Part shown: piece by piece, positions 7,288-15,440 of the stretch | How positions within the stretch are numbered: position 1 is the stretch's first letter | Layout of the letters: each line of letters starts with the position of its first letter | Origin: CAZCWX01 sp964502465 | GTDB lineage: Bacteria > Desulfobacterota > Binatia > Bin18 | Assembly: GCA_964502465.1 (NCBI GenBank) | Contig: CAZCWX010000474.1 | Coordinates: 1 to 26,339, forward strand | Reading direction: 5' to 3' | Length of the DNA stretch: 26,339 bases | Notes under the pieces: model-generated | Database searches by the model: none | Told to the model about the DNA's origin: nothing | What the model saw: the letters and a program-made list of their open reading frames with translations, nothing else | Translations under genes and position numbers: made by a program

Positions 7288-8364
7288 TTACCCTACTAAG
7301 CGAGCAATGTCGTTGTAGAAAACCAACACAATCAGTGTCACAATGACGAGGAACCCGACGCGCCACGCCATTTCTCGCGAGCGCAAACTCAGTGGGCGGC
7401 CACGAACCAGTTCAATCGAGAAAAGCAGAAGATGACCACCATCGAGAACAGGGATCGGCAAGAGGTTAAAGATCGCTAAGTTGACATTGATGATCGCAGT
7501 AAAACGGAGTAAATAATCGAGCCCAAGGCGCGCCTGCTGGCCCGCCACTTGCGCAATCAGAATAGGGCCACCGAGCTCTTTTGTAGAAACCGCGCCGCTC
7601 AACAACATCGCTACACTTTTCACAATCAGCACAGTCCACAGCCAGGTTTGCTCAGCCCCTAATTGGATCGACCGCCCAATCGACACTTCTTCTAACCTGA
7701 AGATTCGTTCGATCCCGATCACATAGTTCGACTTTCCCGTTCCGCCTACAGGGTCACTGCGGAGTTCAGGGGTGAGCGTCACCTCGACCACCCGCCCATC
7801 CTGCTTTTTGACCGTCAAGGGAATGGCCTGCCCTTCGCTTTGTTGAATGCGCTGTGCTAACTCATCCCACGTCTGTACCGGCACTCCGCCTACACCCAAC
7901 ACCTCATCCCCACTCTCTAAACCAGCTTGCTGTGCGGGAAGGCCTGGTACCACACCACCCACCTTGGCCTCATCAACCGGAACGTTCACCCCGAAACTCA
8001 GAAAGGTCACACTAAAAACAACGAACGCGGTGAGCAAATTAGCAAATGGCCCTGCCAGCACAATAAGAAAACGACCAGGCAGTGGTTGATGAGCAAAGGA
8101 TCTCTTGACGTCTATCCCAGCAACCTCCTCGCCCACTTCTTCACCAATCATCTTCACATATCCACCGAGCGGAATCGCACTCAGCATGTATTCCGTCTCT
8201 CCAATACGCTTACCAAGAATCTTTGGACCAAAGCCAAAGGAAAACCGCTCAACACCAACGCCAACCCACTTGGCGGCAAGAAAATGGCCAAGCTCGTGCA
8301 CAAATACGATGAGCCCAAAGACGAGGACCACCTTGAGAATCACATCAAAGGTAGAAAAATCCAT
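7288..8364 (-). CDS. rseP: Site-2 intramembrane zinc metalloprotease RseP
   Basis: This 358-residue inner-membrane protease cuts membrane-spanning substrates such as anti-sigma factors and leftover signal peptides. The zinc motif HELGH is at 23-27 and the third ligand D308 is in NLLPIPVLDGGH (300-311). GGYVKM near 68 is the usual beta-hairpin. One PDZ domain is seen at about 131-200 (GLPAQQAGLESGDEVLGVGG), whereas E. coli RseP has two. Hydrophobic segments are at about 10-28, 98-124, 285-315 and 330-355. The ATG is preceded by a strong GAGGAGAG ribosome site. It follows cdsA by 32 nt; the dxr gene that usually lies between them is missing. Confidence 0.95.
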   Translation of the reverse strand: MDFSTFDVILKVVLVFGLIVFVHELGHFLAAKWVGVGVERFSFGFGPKILGKRIGETEYMLSAIPLGGYVKMIGEEVGEEVAGIDVKRSFAHQPLPGRFLIVLAGPFANLLTAFVVFSVTFLSFGVNVPVDEAKVGGVVPGLPAQQAGLESGDEVLGVGGVPVQTWDELAQRIQQSEGQAIPLTVKKQDGRVVEVTLTPELRSDPVGGTGKSNYVIGIERIFRLEEVSIGRSIQLGAEQTWLWTVLIVKSVAMLLSGAVSTKELGGPILIAQVAGQQARLGLDYLLRFTAIINVNLAIFNLLPIPVLDGGHLLLFSIELVRGRPLSLRSREMAWRVGFLVIVTLIVLVFYNDIARLVG

Positions 8365-8396
8365 ACGACTCTCCTCAATTCAATTCAGCTGGAACG

Positions 8397-9188
8397 TTAC
8401 GACCATAATACTACATAGTAGTAAATAAAGGCGCCGGGGAAAAGTAAACTATCAACACGATCCAGTACTCCCCCGTGCCCTGGGAATAACGTGCCAGAGT
8501 CCTTGGCTCCGAATGCCCGTTTGACTGCAGACTCGCAGAGGTCACCTACTTGCGCGACGAATCCGAGAACCAGTGCCAAGCAGAAGATCTCGAGTGGCGG
8601 GCGCTGAGGGAAGAACCACACCCAGGCTATACCAGCAGCGCACAACTGACCGATCACTGCTCCGACACTTCCCTCCACGGTTTTCCCTGGACTAAGGTGC
8701 GGGATGAGCTTGTGCCTTCCCCAGATTCTCCCCACCACATATCCCGCTGTGTCTCCAACCATCGCCACAAGGAAGATGAAAAAAACCCAGGCTACCCCAT
8801 CAGGTCCGCTACGCACCCAAACGAGATGAGGCAGAAGAAAACCAATGTAGACGATGCCAAGAAGTGACAGACTCACACCATGTAGACTCTGCGTAGGCTG
8901 AGGCTCGGGCAAACTCATAAAGAACGCCACGAAGAGCCCGAAAACTAATATCGCCATGGTGAATGCAATATTCAATGAGAGCATAGAGGCGGCAACAGCG
9001 AGCCCCCACAAGAGTTCAACACCTGGCGAAAAGCGGGTGTACGATCCCACCAGGGAGAAGTATTCGTAGAGACCAATGCCGGTCAACGTGAGCACGGCCA
9101 CTCCGAAGAGCCACTGCGGCGCGCAACAGACCAGGAAAACAAGAAGAGGAAGACCGAGCGCAGCGGTAAGCAGTCTATCGCGCAGCAC
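8397..9188 (-). CDS. cdsA: Phosphatidate cytidylyltransferase (CDP-diglyceride synthase)
   Basis: This integral membrane enzyme makes CDP-diacylglycerol from phosphatidic acid and CTP, the branch point of phospholipid synthesis. The C-terminal signature is clear: SPGKTVEGSVGAV, then GDLCESAVKRAFGAKDSG, then PGHGGVLDRVDSLLF. About seven hydrophobic segments precede or surround it. I place the start at the GTG at 9188, giving MLRDRLLTAALGLPLLVFL, which looks like a standard CdsA N-terminus and overlaps uppS by 14 bp. A TTG at 9230 would add 14 residues and overlap uppS by 56 bp. Neither start has a strong ribosome site, consistent with coupling to uppS translation. Confidence 0.93.
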   Translation of the reverse strand: MLRDRLLTAALGLPLLVFLVCCAPQWLFGVAVLTLTGIGLYEYFSLVGSYTRFSPGVELLWGLAVAASMLSLNIAFTMAILVFGLFVAFFMSLPEPQPTQSLHGVSLSLLGIVYIGFLLPHLVWVRSGPDGVAWVFFIFLVAMVGDTAGYVVGRIWGRHKLIPHLSPGKTVEGSVGAVIGQLCAAGIAWVWFFPQRPPLEIFCLALVLGFVAQVGDLCESAVKRAFGAKDSGTLFPGHGGVLDRVDSLLFPGAFIYYYVVLWS

Positions 9189-9936
9189 GTGTAAGCTCAG
9201 GATGGAGCTGTTGTTCAGCCGTTCGGCCAAATCGGCGCTGTCTGCTCTGATAGTCCGTTAAGGCACGGAGGAACTCTTCTCGGCCAAAGTCAGGCCACAA
9301 GGTGTCAGTAACATACAGTTCAGTATATGCAACCTGCCAGAGCAAAAAATTGCTCAGGCGAAACTCTTTGCCAGTACGAATGAGTAGATCGGGATCAGGG
9401 ATATCAGCCGTCTGTAAATGGCGTGCAAAATCGTGCTCAGTAATGTCTTGAGGGTTCAACTGTCCTGTTTGCACCGCCTTCGCTAGGGTGCGAGCGGCCG
9501 TGACGATTTCTTCACGCGCGCCGTAGCTGACTGCCAGGATCACAGTGAGCCCAGTGTTGTGAGCAGTGGCAAGAATTGCTTCTTCGAATGCCTGTTGTAC
9601 GGACTCAGGAAGGCGGGTAAGGTCTCCCAGGGGTCGCAAGCGGACATTATAGTCCATCATCCGGTTCAACTCTGTCCGCAGGTAGCGACGGAATAAACTC
9701 ATCAGCGCCCGCACTTCACCTCTTGGCCGCTGCCAGTTTTCAGTAGAAAACGCGTACAGCGTAAGATACTCGAGTCCAAGATCTCGACCGGTCTCTACGA
9801 CTGCTCGTACTGCCTCTTTTGCCCGTCGGTGCCCGTCGGTGCGCCTCAGTCCTCGACGCTGCGCCCAGCGCCCATTCCCATCCATGATGATAGCAACGTG
9901 CCGGGGAAGACGATCTTTATCGAGAGCGATATTCAC
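9175..9936 (-). CDS. uppS: Undecaprenyl diphosphate synthase (cis-prenyltransferase)
   Basis: This 253-residue cytoplasmic enzyme adds isopentenyl units to farnesyl diphosphate to make the C55 carrier for cell-wall and O-antigen synthesis. The catalytic region IIMDGNGRWAQRRG contains D19. The C-terminal family block is LLIRTGKEFRLSNFLLWQ, followed by AYTELYVTDTLWPDF. The start is a GTG at 9936; the nearest ATG codes for the catalytic-loop Met and is too late. It lies about 140 nt after frr, a gap with only a small stem-loop (arms 9996-10000 and 10006-10010). It overlaps cdsA downstream. Confidence 0.96.
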   Translation of the reverse strand: MNIALDKDRLPRHVAIIMDGNGRWAQRRGLRRTDGHRRAKEAVRAVVETGRDLGLEYLTLYAFSTENWQRPRGEVRALMSLFRRYLRTELNRMMDYNVRLRPLGDLTRLPESVQQAFEEAILATAHNTGLTVILAVSYGAREEIVTAARTLAKAVQTGQLNPQDITEHDFARHLQTADIPDPDLLIRTGKEFRLSNFLLWQVAYTELYVTDTLWPDFGREEFLRALTDYQSRQRRFGRTAEQQLHPELTRAAR

Positions 9937-10078
9937 ACGATCTCACAATAGACAAAGACACAACATCCAATGCGTCAGGAAATGAAGCTGGGGGGTTCTT
10001 CATCAGAACACGTTGCCGGAGCCATCATTTCCCTGCGTACGGAGAAGTGAAAACCGGTTGACATGATACAGGCGGCAG

Positions 10079-10636
10079 CTAGACGACCATGAGTTCGTCT
10101 TCTTTGGTTTTCAATATTTTTTCAAGTTTCTCGAGAGACTCGTCCGTCAGTTTTTGTACCCGATCCTGCGTACTCCGCGCTTCATCTTCGGCAATTTGCT
10201 TGTCCTTCTGCGTCTTTTTAATGCGTTCATTTGCCTCACGTCGGTGGTTGCGCAGCGACACGCGGTACTCTTCTGCCACTTTGCGAATGTGTCGTACCAA
10301 TTCTTTCCGCCGCTCCTCAGTAAGCTCCGGGATCGGGACACGGATCACTTTGCCATCATTGACAGGAGTCAGACCCAAATCAGACTGGTAGATGGCCTTT
10401 TCAATACTACCCATTGCATTCCGGTCATATGGTTGGATCAGTAATAAACGAGGTTCAGGTGCTGACAGTGCAGCGAGTTGGTTCAATGGGGTGCGGGTCC
10501 CATAATAGTCGACCATAACCCCTTCGATCAGTGCGGTTGATGCTCTGCCAGTGCGAACCTTTGCCAATTCCTTTCTCAGCGCCTCAAGGGTTTGCTCCAT
10601 ATCTTTTTTCAATGTGTCCAACACTTGAGCGTTCAT
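10079..10636 (-). CDS. frr: Ribosome recycling factor
   Basis: At 185 residues this is the standard length for RRF, which with EF-G splits post-termination ribosomes. The N-terminus has the helical LEALRKELAKVRTGRAS. The central domain shows VDYYGTRTPLNQLAALS, and RVPIPELTEERRKELV is the family signature. The C-terminal helix is rich in charged residues. The ATG overlaps the pyrH stop in an ATGA, the conserved pyrH-frr arrangement. Confidence 0.97.
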   Translation of the reverse strand: MNAQVLDTLKKDMEQTLEALRKELAKVRTGRASTALIEGVMVDYYGTRTPLNQLAALSAPEPRLLLIQPYDRNAMGSIEKAIYQSDLGLTPVNDGKVIRVPIPELTEERRKELVRHIRKVAEEYRVSLRNHRREANERIKKTQKDKQIAEDEARSTQDRVQKLTDESLEKLEKILKTKEDELMVV

Positions 10637-11364
10637 ACATGACCTCCATGCACCAGGGTCCCCACTGACTCCCCCAGGACCGCTCTTTTAATGTTCCCAA
10701 ACTCCAGCAAGCTGAAGATGAGAATAGGCAGGCGGTTATCCATACACAGGGAGATGGCTGTGGAGTCCATCACTTTTAGATTCTGTTGCAGCACCTCAAT
10801 ATAAGTGAGTTCACGATAGCGCTTTGCGTTCGCCACAAGGAAGGGATCAGCGTCATATACCGCATCAACTTTCGTAGCTTTACAGATGATTTGCGCACCA
10901 ATCTCCATTGCCCGCAGGCTGGCTGCCGTATCAGTGGTAAAATAGGGATTCCCTGTGCCTGCAGCAAAAATGACCACTCGACCTTTTTCGAGGTGGCGTG
11001 TTGCGCGGCGACGAATATAGGGCTCAGCAACTTGTGCCACGGTCAGTGCGGACATGACTCGCGTCGCCACTCCGATTTTCTCGAGCTCTCCCTGCATAGC
11101 AAGGCTATTGATAACCGTCGCGAGCATCCCCATATAATCAGCAGTTGCCCGATCCATTCCCTTCGCGCTCGCATTCAGCCCTCGAATAAAATTCCCTCCC
11201 CCGAGCACTAAAGCGATTTCACAACCCAGTTCATGAACTTCTTTGACCTCAGACGCCACGCGAGCCAGAATCGCCTCCTCGATACCAAACCCCTGATCGC
11301 CGGCCAGCAGCTCGCCTCCAATTTTGACAAGAACACGCCTGTACCGGGGGAGATGCGAGGCCAT
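10633..11364 (-). CDS. pyrH: Uridylate kinase
   Basis: This 243-residue hexameric kinase phosphorylates UMP to UDP. Family blocks are visible: VLVKIGGELLAG with the phosphate-binding lysine, ALVLGGGNFIRG, TADYMGMLATVINSLA and GTGNPYFTTDTAASLRA. These belong to the amino-acid-kinase fold of the bacterial PyrH type, not to eukaryotic UMP/CMP kinase. The ATG lies 5 nt after the tsf stop and the gene ends by overlapping frr, so rpsB-tsf-pyrH-frr is one unit. Confidence 0.97.
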   Translation of the reverse strand: MASHLPRYRRVLVKIGGELLAGDQGFGIEEAILARVASEVKEVHELGCEIALVLGGGNFIRGLNASAKGMDRATADYMGMLATVINSLAMQGELEKIGVATRVMSALTVAQVAEPYIRRRATRHLEKGRVVIFAAGTGNPYFTTDTAASLRAMEIGAQIICKATKVDAVYDADPFLVANAKRYRELTYIEVLQQNLKVMDSTAISLCMDNRLPILIFSLLEFGNIKRAVLGESVGTLVHGGHV

Positions 11365-11369
11365 ATCGT

Positions 11370-11999
11370 TTACTCGGCCTTTTCTGCAGTACCACTCGCT
11401 TCGCCGATCTGGAAACGAGCAAATCGATTCACGATAATATTTTCCCCTGTACGAGACATGAGGTCTTTCACGAGCTGCTCAACCGTTCTCCCCGGCTCAC
11501 GAATAAAGGGCTGTTCAAGAAGGCAGCTCTCACTGTAGAATTTCTCTAATTTCCCTTCAACAATTCGCTCGATCACTACGGCTGGCTTGCCAGATTGAGC
11601 AATTTGTGAACGGTAAATTGTCCGCTCTTTTTCTACCTCTGACTCAGGCACTTCCTCACGTCGCACATAGCGGGGGTTTGCCGCAGCGACTTGCATGGCA
11701 AGATCTTTGACTAAACGTTGGAATTCCTCGGTACGGGCAACAAAATCAGTCTCGCAGTTCACCTCAAGAAGAACGCCGATTTTCCCTCCTCCATGGATGT
11801 ATGCTCCCACCAGTCCCTGTGCAGCGGCACGTCCAGCTTTCTTCGCAGCTGCAGCGAGGCCTTTTTCGCGTAGTACTGTAATCGCTTTTTCGACATCGCC
11901 GCCACTCTCGGCCAGGGCTTTTTGGCAATCGACAATGCCGGCGCCTGTCCGTTCGCGGAGTTCCTTTACTTGGGTCAGAGCGACACTTTTAGTCGTCAT
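11370..11999 (-). CDS. tsf: Elongation factor Ts, short form
   Basis: EF-Ts exchanges GDP for GTP on EF-Tu. The UBA-like N-terminal domain is seen at about 8-47 (VKELRERTGAGIVDCQKAL), and the EF-Tu-contact motif TDFVARTEEF follows. The protein is 209 residues, clearly shorter than the 283 of E. coli, so it has a reduced dimerisation core, a form found in many phyla. The C-terminus (GEASGTAEKAE) is a loose tail. The ATG overlaps the rpsB stop in an ATGA. Confidence 0.96.
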   Translation of the reverse strand: MTTKSVALTQVKELRERTGAGIVDCQKALAESGGDVEKAITVLREKGLAAAAKKAGRAAAQGLVGAYIHGGGKIGVLLEVNCETDFVARTEEFQRLVKDLAMQVAAANPRYVRREEVPESEVEKERTIYRSQIAQSGKPAVVIERIVEGKLEKFYSESCLLEQPFIREPGRTVEQLVKDLMSRTGENIIVNRFARFQIGEASGTAEKAE

Positions 12000-12775
12000 G
12001 CAGCCCCCCCTTCAAGGTTTACGGATACCTCCTCCTGAGGAGGTACAATTGCGACCTGGTCTTTCATCTCTCCCTGTTGACGTTCTTCATACAGAGCTTT
12101 CCCCTCCAGGACGGCTTCGGCAATGACATTCGTGAAGAGGCGGATCGCACGAATGGCGTCATCATTGCCTGGAACTTTGTGAGAAATGACATCGGGGTCA
12201 CAATTGGTATCAACCGGCGCCGTGACTGGAATTCCAAGCTTGTTCGCCTCACGGACCGCGATCTCTTCTTTCTTGGTGTCGATTACGAATAACGCATCGG
12301 GGACCTTGCGCATGTTGCGGATCCCGCCTATCGCCGCCATGAGCTTTTCATGCTCACGCCGCAACCCTAACAGCTCCTTCTTGGTCAGCGCCTCGGTCAC
12401 TGATGGAGCTTCGATCATCTCATCAAGCTTCTTTAATCTTTCGATCGACTTGCGAATAGTCTGAAAATTGGTGAGCATTCCCCCAGGCCAGCGGTTGTTC
12501 ACATAGAACATACCACAACGCTCCGCCTCTTCGCGTATCACTTCCTGTGCCTGCTTTTTCGTGCCCACAAATAAAATTTGCCCTCCTTGGGCCGCTACCT
12601 CACTGACGAACTGGCACACTTCGCGGAGCATGACCACGGTCTGTTGGAGATCAATGATGTGGATGCCGTTCCGTGCGCCGAAAATATACGACTTCATCTT
12701 CGGGTTCCACCGACTCGTCTGATGACCAAAGTGGACCCCAGCCTCAAGCAATTGCTTGATCGTAATTTCGATCAT
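11996..12775 (-). CDS. rpsB: 30S ribosomal protein S2
   Basis: The protein is 259 residues when started at the ATG at 12775 (MIEITIKQLLEAGVHFGHQ), which has an AGAAAGG ribosome site 8-9 nt upstream. A longer frame from a TTG at 12856 would add 27 residues unlike S2 and cross a run of nine G. Signatures include HFGHQTSRWNPKMKSYIFG, NRWPGGMLTNF and the C-terminal domain PDALFVIDTKKEEIAVREA with GIPVTAPVDTNCDP. S2 binds the 30S head-body junction. It leads the conserved rpsB-tsf pair; about 94 nt separate it from the rho stop. Confidence 0.97.
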   Translation of the reverse strand: MIEITIKQLLEAGVHFGHQTSRWNPKMKSYIFGARNGIHIIDLQQTVVMLREVCQFVSEVAAQGGQILFVGTKKQAQEVIREEAERCGMFYVNNRWPGGMLTNFQTIRKSIERLKKLDEMIEAPSVTEALTKKELLGLRREHEKLMAAIGGIRNMRKVPDALFVIDTKKEEIAVREANKLGIPVTAPVDTNCDPDVISHKVPGNDDAIRAIRLFTNVIAEAVLEGKALYEERQQGEMKDQVAIVPPQEEVSVNLEGGAA

Positions 12776-12839
12776 GACCTGTGCCTTTCTTGTAGAGACG
12801 CGACTGATTTGCAGTAATTCCGCGAAGTTTGTAGCAAAA

Positions 12840-12848
12840 GGGGGGGGG
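12840..12848. repeat. Run of nine G in the rpsB leader
   Basis: Nine consecutive G on the plus strand (C in the transcript) lie between rho and rpsB. On the minus strand the run forms the loop of a short hairpin (GCAAA paired with TTTGC). It lies outside coding sequence if rpsB starts at 12775. Confidence 0.7.
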
Positions 12849-12869
12849 CTTTGCAACGCACGCGTACGC

Positions 12870-14201
12870 TTACTGGTTCATGGATTCAAGAAATTCTTGA
12901 TTGTTTTTCGTGCTTTGCATTTTGTCCATCAGGAATTCCATTGCCTCAACCGTATTCAACTGGGAAAGCAACTTGCGCAGAATCCACACTCGATTGAGCA
13001 CGTCGCGCGGTAACAGCAGTTCTTCTTTGCGTGTACCAGATCGGTTAATGTCGAGCGCCGGGAAAATCCGCTTATCCATCAGCCGACGGTCAAGATGGAC
13101 TTCCATGTTACCAGTCCCCTTAAACTCCTCAAAGATCACTTCATCCATTCGGCTCCCCGTGTCTACCAATGCCGTGCCAATAATAGTCAAACTGCCTCCA
13201 TCCTCAATATTCCGTGCAGCGCCAAAGAACTTCTTGGGCCCCCGCAGGGCGTTCGCATCAACGCCGCCAGAGAGCAACTTTCCACTCGGTGGTACGACCG
13301 CATTATACGCCCGTGCTAACCGGGTGATGCTATCCAAGAGGATCACCACGTCCTTCCCATGTTCGACTAAGCGTTTCGCCTTCTCAATGACCATCTCAGC
13401 AACTTGCACATGGCGACTGGCTGGTTCGTCGAACGTTGAACTCACAACCTCAGCCCGCACCGAACGTTGCATATCAGTGACTTCTTCAGGACGCTCGTCG
13501 ATGAGCAGAACAATCAGAATGACTTCTTTTTGGTTTTGCACAATGCCGTGAGCAATATTTTGCAGCATCATGGTTTTGCCCGTGCGAGGGGCAGCCACAA
13601 CGAGGCCACGTTGACCTTTGCCAATGGGCGCGAGGAGGTCGATGATCCGAGTGGTATATTCTTGTGGAGCATGTTCTAGCTTGAGCTGCTCTTGGGGATA
13701 AAGAGGCGTAAGATTATCGAAGAGAATTTTCTCGCGGGCTCGCTCGGGTTCTTCATAGTTGATCGCTTCGACCTTTAGCAGCGCGAAATAGCGCTCTCCC
13801 TCTTTCGGTGGGCGGATTTGTCCGGCCACCACGTCTCCGGTACGGAGGCTAAACCGTCTGATTTGACTAGGAGAAACATAAATATCGTCTGGTCCGGGGA
13901 GATAATTATAATCTGGTGATCGTAAGAACCCGAATCCATCCGAAAGAATCTCAAGCACCCCCTCACCATAAATAAGACCGCTTTGTTCAGCTTGCGCTTG
14001 TAAAATCGCAAAGATCAGATCTTGCTTACGTAAGCTCGATGCCCCGTCCACGTTAAAATTGCGGGCAATCTGCGTCAGCTCGCTAATCTTCTTTTCTTTC
14101 AGCGCCTTGAGATTGAGGCCACCCTCTTCTTCTATGACCTCAATGTGGTGCTCGCGAGATTCTACTACGACATCGTTACTTTTTGCAGACGTTCGACCCA
14201 T
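12870..14201 (-). CDS. rho: Transcription termination factor Rho
   Basis: Rho is the hexameric RNA helicase that ends transcription at C-rich sites. The protein is 443 residues from the ATG at 14201, which has a strong GGGAGGAAC ribosome site 7 nt upstream. The frame stays open to a TTG at 14306, but those extra 35 residues are leader. The N-terminal helical domain has LKEKKISELTQIARNFNV, then a cold-shock-like RNA-binding domain. The ATPase core shows APRTGKTMMLQNIAHG (Walker A), LLIDERPEEVTDMQRSV, and the Q-loop region GGVDANALRGPKKFFGAARN, with the R-loop region near LDRRLMDKRIFPALDINRSG. It has its own promoter and leader. Confidence 0.97.
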   Translation of the reverse strand: MGRTSAKSNDVVVESREHHIEVIEEEGGLNLKALKEKKISELTQIARNFNVDGASSLRKQDLIFAILQAQAEQSGLIYGEGVLEILSDGFGFLRSPDYNYLPGPDDIYVSPSQIRRFSLRTGDVVAGQIRPPKEGERYFALLKVEAINYEEPERAREKILFDNLTPLYPQEQLKLEHAPQEYTTRIIDLLAPIGKGQRGLVVAAPRTGKTMMLQNIAHGIVQNQKEVILIVLLIDERPEEVTDMQRSVRAEVVSSTFDEPASRHVQVAEMVIEKAKRLVEHGKDVVILLDSITRLARAYNAVVPPSGKLLSGGVDANALRGPKKFFGAARNIEDGGSLTIIGTALVDTGSRMDEVIFEEFKGTGNMEVHLDRRLMDKRIFPALDINRSGTRKEELLLPRDVLNRVWILRKLLSQLNTVEAMEFLMDKMQSTKNNQEFLESMNQ

Positions 14202-14396
14202 GTCAGTTCCTCCCTGCCCGTCTATAGACAACTTGACTGGAGATTGGCCTTCCGCCATCAATTTCATCCAAGAAGCCTGAAGTTGAGCAAGCAAAACGTA
14301 AGGCAATAATTAAGAAGAACTTGCAGGCAAAATATCGTTCACTACAGGGGGCAGAGCCGCGGGGGGGAAGTCCTCAGCTTGGTGTTTACAAAGTTA
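14202..14396 (-). promoter_or_regulatory. Rho 5' leader with C-rich tracts (possible autogenous attenuation)
   Basis: If transcription starts about 7 nt after the -10 box, the rho mRNA has an untranslated leader of about 195 nt. Its first third is C-rich on the transcript, with CTTCCCCCCCGCGG at about 14357-14370 and CTCTGCCCCCTG at about 14345-14356, followed by an A/T-rich stretch. Rho of E. coli represses itself by terminating in its own leader, so these tracts are reasonable rut-like candidates. No open frame of interest lies here apart from the rejected rho extension. Confidence 0.4.
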
Positions 14397-14402
14397 TATT
14401 TT

Positions 14403-14431
14403 ACTATAATTCGCCTTTCCCCTACTGTCAA
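14403..14431 (-). promoter_or_regulatory. Sigma70-type promoter of rho
   Basis: On the minus strand the -35 box is a perfect TTGACA (14431-14426) and the -10 box is TATAGT (14408-14403), separated by exactly 17 nt. It lies in the gap 8 nt after the rluD stop and points at rho. The match is close enough to expect a strong housekeeping promoter, making rho independent of the tol-ribF-rluD unit. Confidence 0.8.
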
Positions 14432-14438
14432 CCACGAA

Positions 14439-15440
14439 TTATCTGGCTCCTTTTTTTTCGTCAAGATTCAACACACGCAGGAGCTGAGTCAAATCTGCAG
14501 GATAGGGAGCATTGAGGCTCACGATTGTCCGAGAAACAGGATGACAAAAACGGATGGACTCGGCATGCAACGCCTGACGAGGAAACTCTGACATGATAGA
14601 GGCACCGCCACTCACTCCCCGCCGCGAACCGTAGACGCTATCTCCGACTATGGGATGCCCAATCGCAGCCAGATGCACCCGGAGCTGATGGGTTCGTCCT
14701 GTTTCTGGAAACAGGCGCACGAGTGAGGTGCCGTGAGATTCGGCGATGACTGTGTAGCGACTCACCGCTGGCCGACCATGTTTCATTTGCACCGACATCT
14801 TTTTCCGATCGACTGGATGACGACCGATTGGCAGATTAATCTCCCCGCTCGGTAAAGAGAATCGTCCAAGCGTCACCGCAATGTATCCCTTATGTACACA
14901 GCGTTCTTTAAATTGTTGCGAGAGGGACTCGAGTGTGTGTTGGTCTCTCGCAACTAACAAGACCCCCGACGTATCCTTATCAAGGCGGTGCACAATGCCG
15001 GGACGGAGAGAGCCTCCCGATTCTTGTTGTCCCCAGCGAAACAGCAAGGCGTTCACAACAGTCCTGTCCCATTGTCCAGGAGCTGGATGCACAACCATTC
15101 CGGCCGGTTTGTTGATTGCCGCCAGAAACGCATCTTCGTATAAAATCTCCAGAGGAATTTCTTGCGGCACAGCCGTAGTCGGCGCTCCCGGAGAAGCACA
15201 GAGGGCGATTCGTTCCTGTGCTCGCACCAGATAGCCAGCTTTTTTCCACTCCCCTTCGACCCAAACGCACCGCTGCTCGATAAGAGACTTGACGTGTGAG
15301 CGAGTCAATGAGGTCAGACTCACAAGCACGCGATCTAACCGCTGGCCTGCCTGAGCGGGGGTGATCACAAACCACTGTGCAGCCTGCTCAAGGCTAGTGC
15401 TGAGCACGGTTTGACAGGAGTGCTCGAGCACGGCTGGCAT
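14439..15440 (-). CDS. rluD: Ribosomal large-subunit pseudouridine synthase, RluD/RluA family
   Basis: The protein is 333 residues from the ATG at 15440. A longer frame to 15611 is only ribF read in another frame. An S4 RNA-binding domain lies at about 33-80 (GQRLDRVLVSLTSLTRSHV). The synthase domain has the catalytic motif GIVHRLDKDTSGVLLVARD with D154, then KGYIAVTLG and the C-terminal ETGRTHQLRVHLAAIGHP. The S4 domain makes RluD (23S rRNA helix 69) or RluC the best guesses; exact specificity cannot be read off. It overlaps the ribF end by 47 bp. A run of eight A lies near the 3' end of the coding strand but the frame stays sensible to the TAA. Confidence 0.9.
   Translation of the reverse strand: MPAVLEHSCQTVLSTSLEQAAQWFVITPAQAGQRLDRVLVSLTSLTRSHVKSLIEQRCVWVEGEWKKAGYLVRAQERIALCASPGAPTTAVPQEIPLEILYEDAFLAAINKPAGMVVHPAPGQWDRTVVNALLFRWGQQESGGSLRPGIVHRLDKDTSGVLLVARDQHTLESLSQQFKERCVHKGYIAVTLGRFSLPSGEINLPIGRHPVDRKKMSVQMKHGRPAVSRYTVIAESHGTSLVRLFPETGRTHQLRVHLAAIGHPIVGDSVYGSRRGVSGGASIMSEFPRQALHAESIRFCHPVSRTIVSLNAPYPADLTQLLRVLNLDEKKGAR

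Noticed and set aside
12776..12856. 27-residue extension of S2 from a TTG at 12856
   Set aside because: S2 proteins begin near MIEITIKQLLEAGVHFGHQ, the ATG at 12775 has a ribosome site, and the extension runs toward a G-run.
14202..14306. N-terminal extension of Rho from a TTG at 14306
   Set aside because: The ATG at 14201 has a strong ribosome site and gives a normal Rho N-terminus; the extension lies in the leader.
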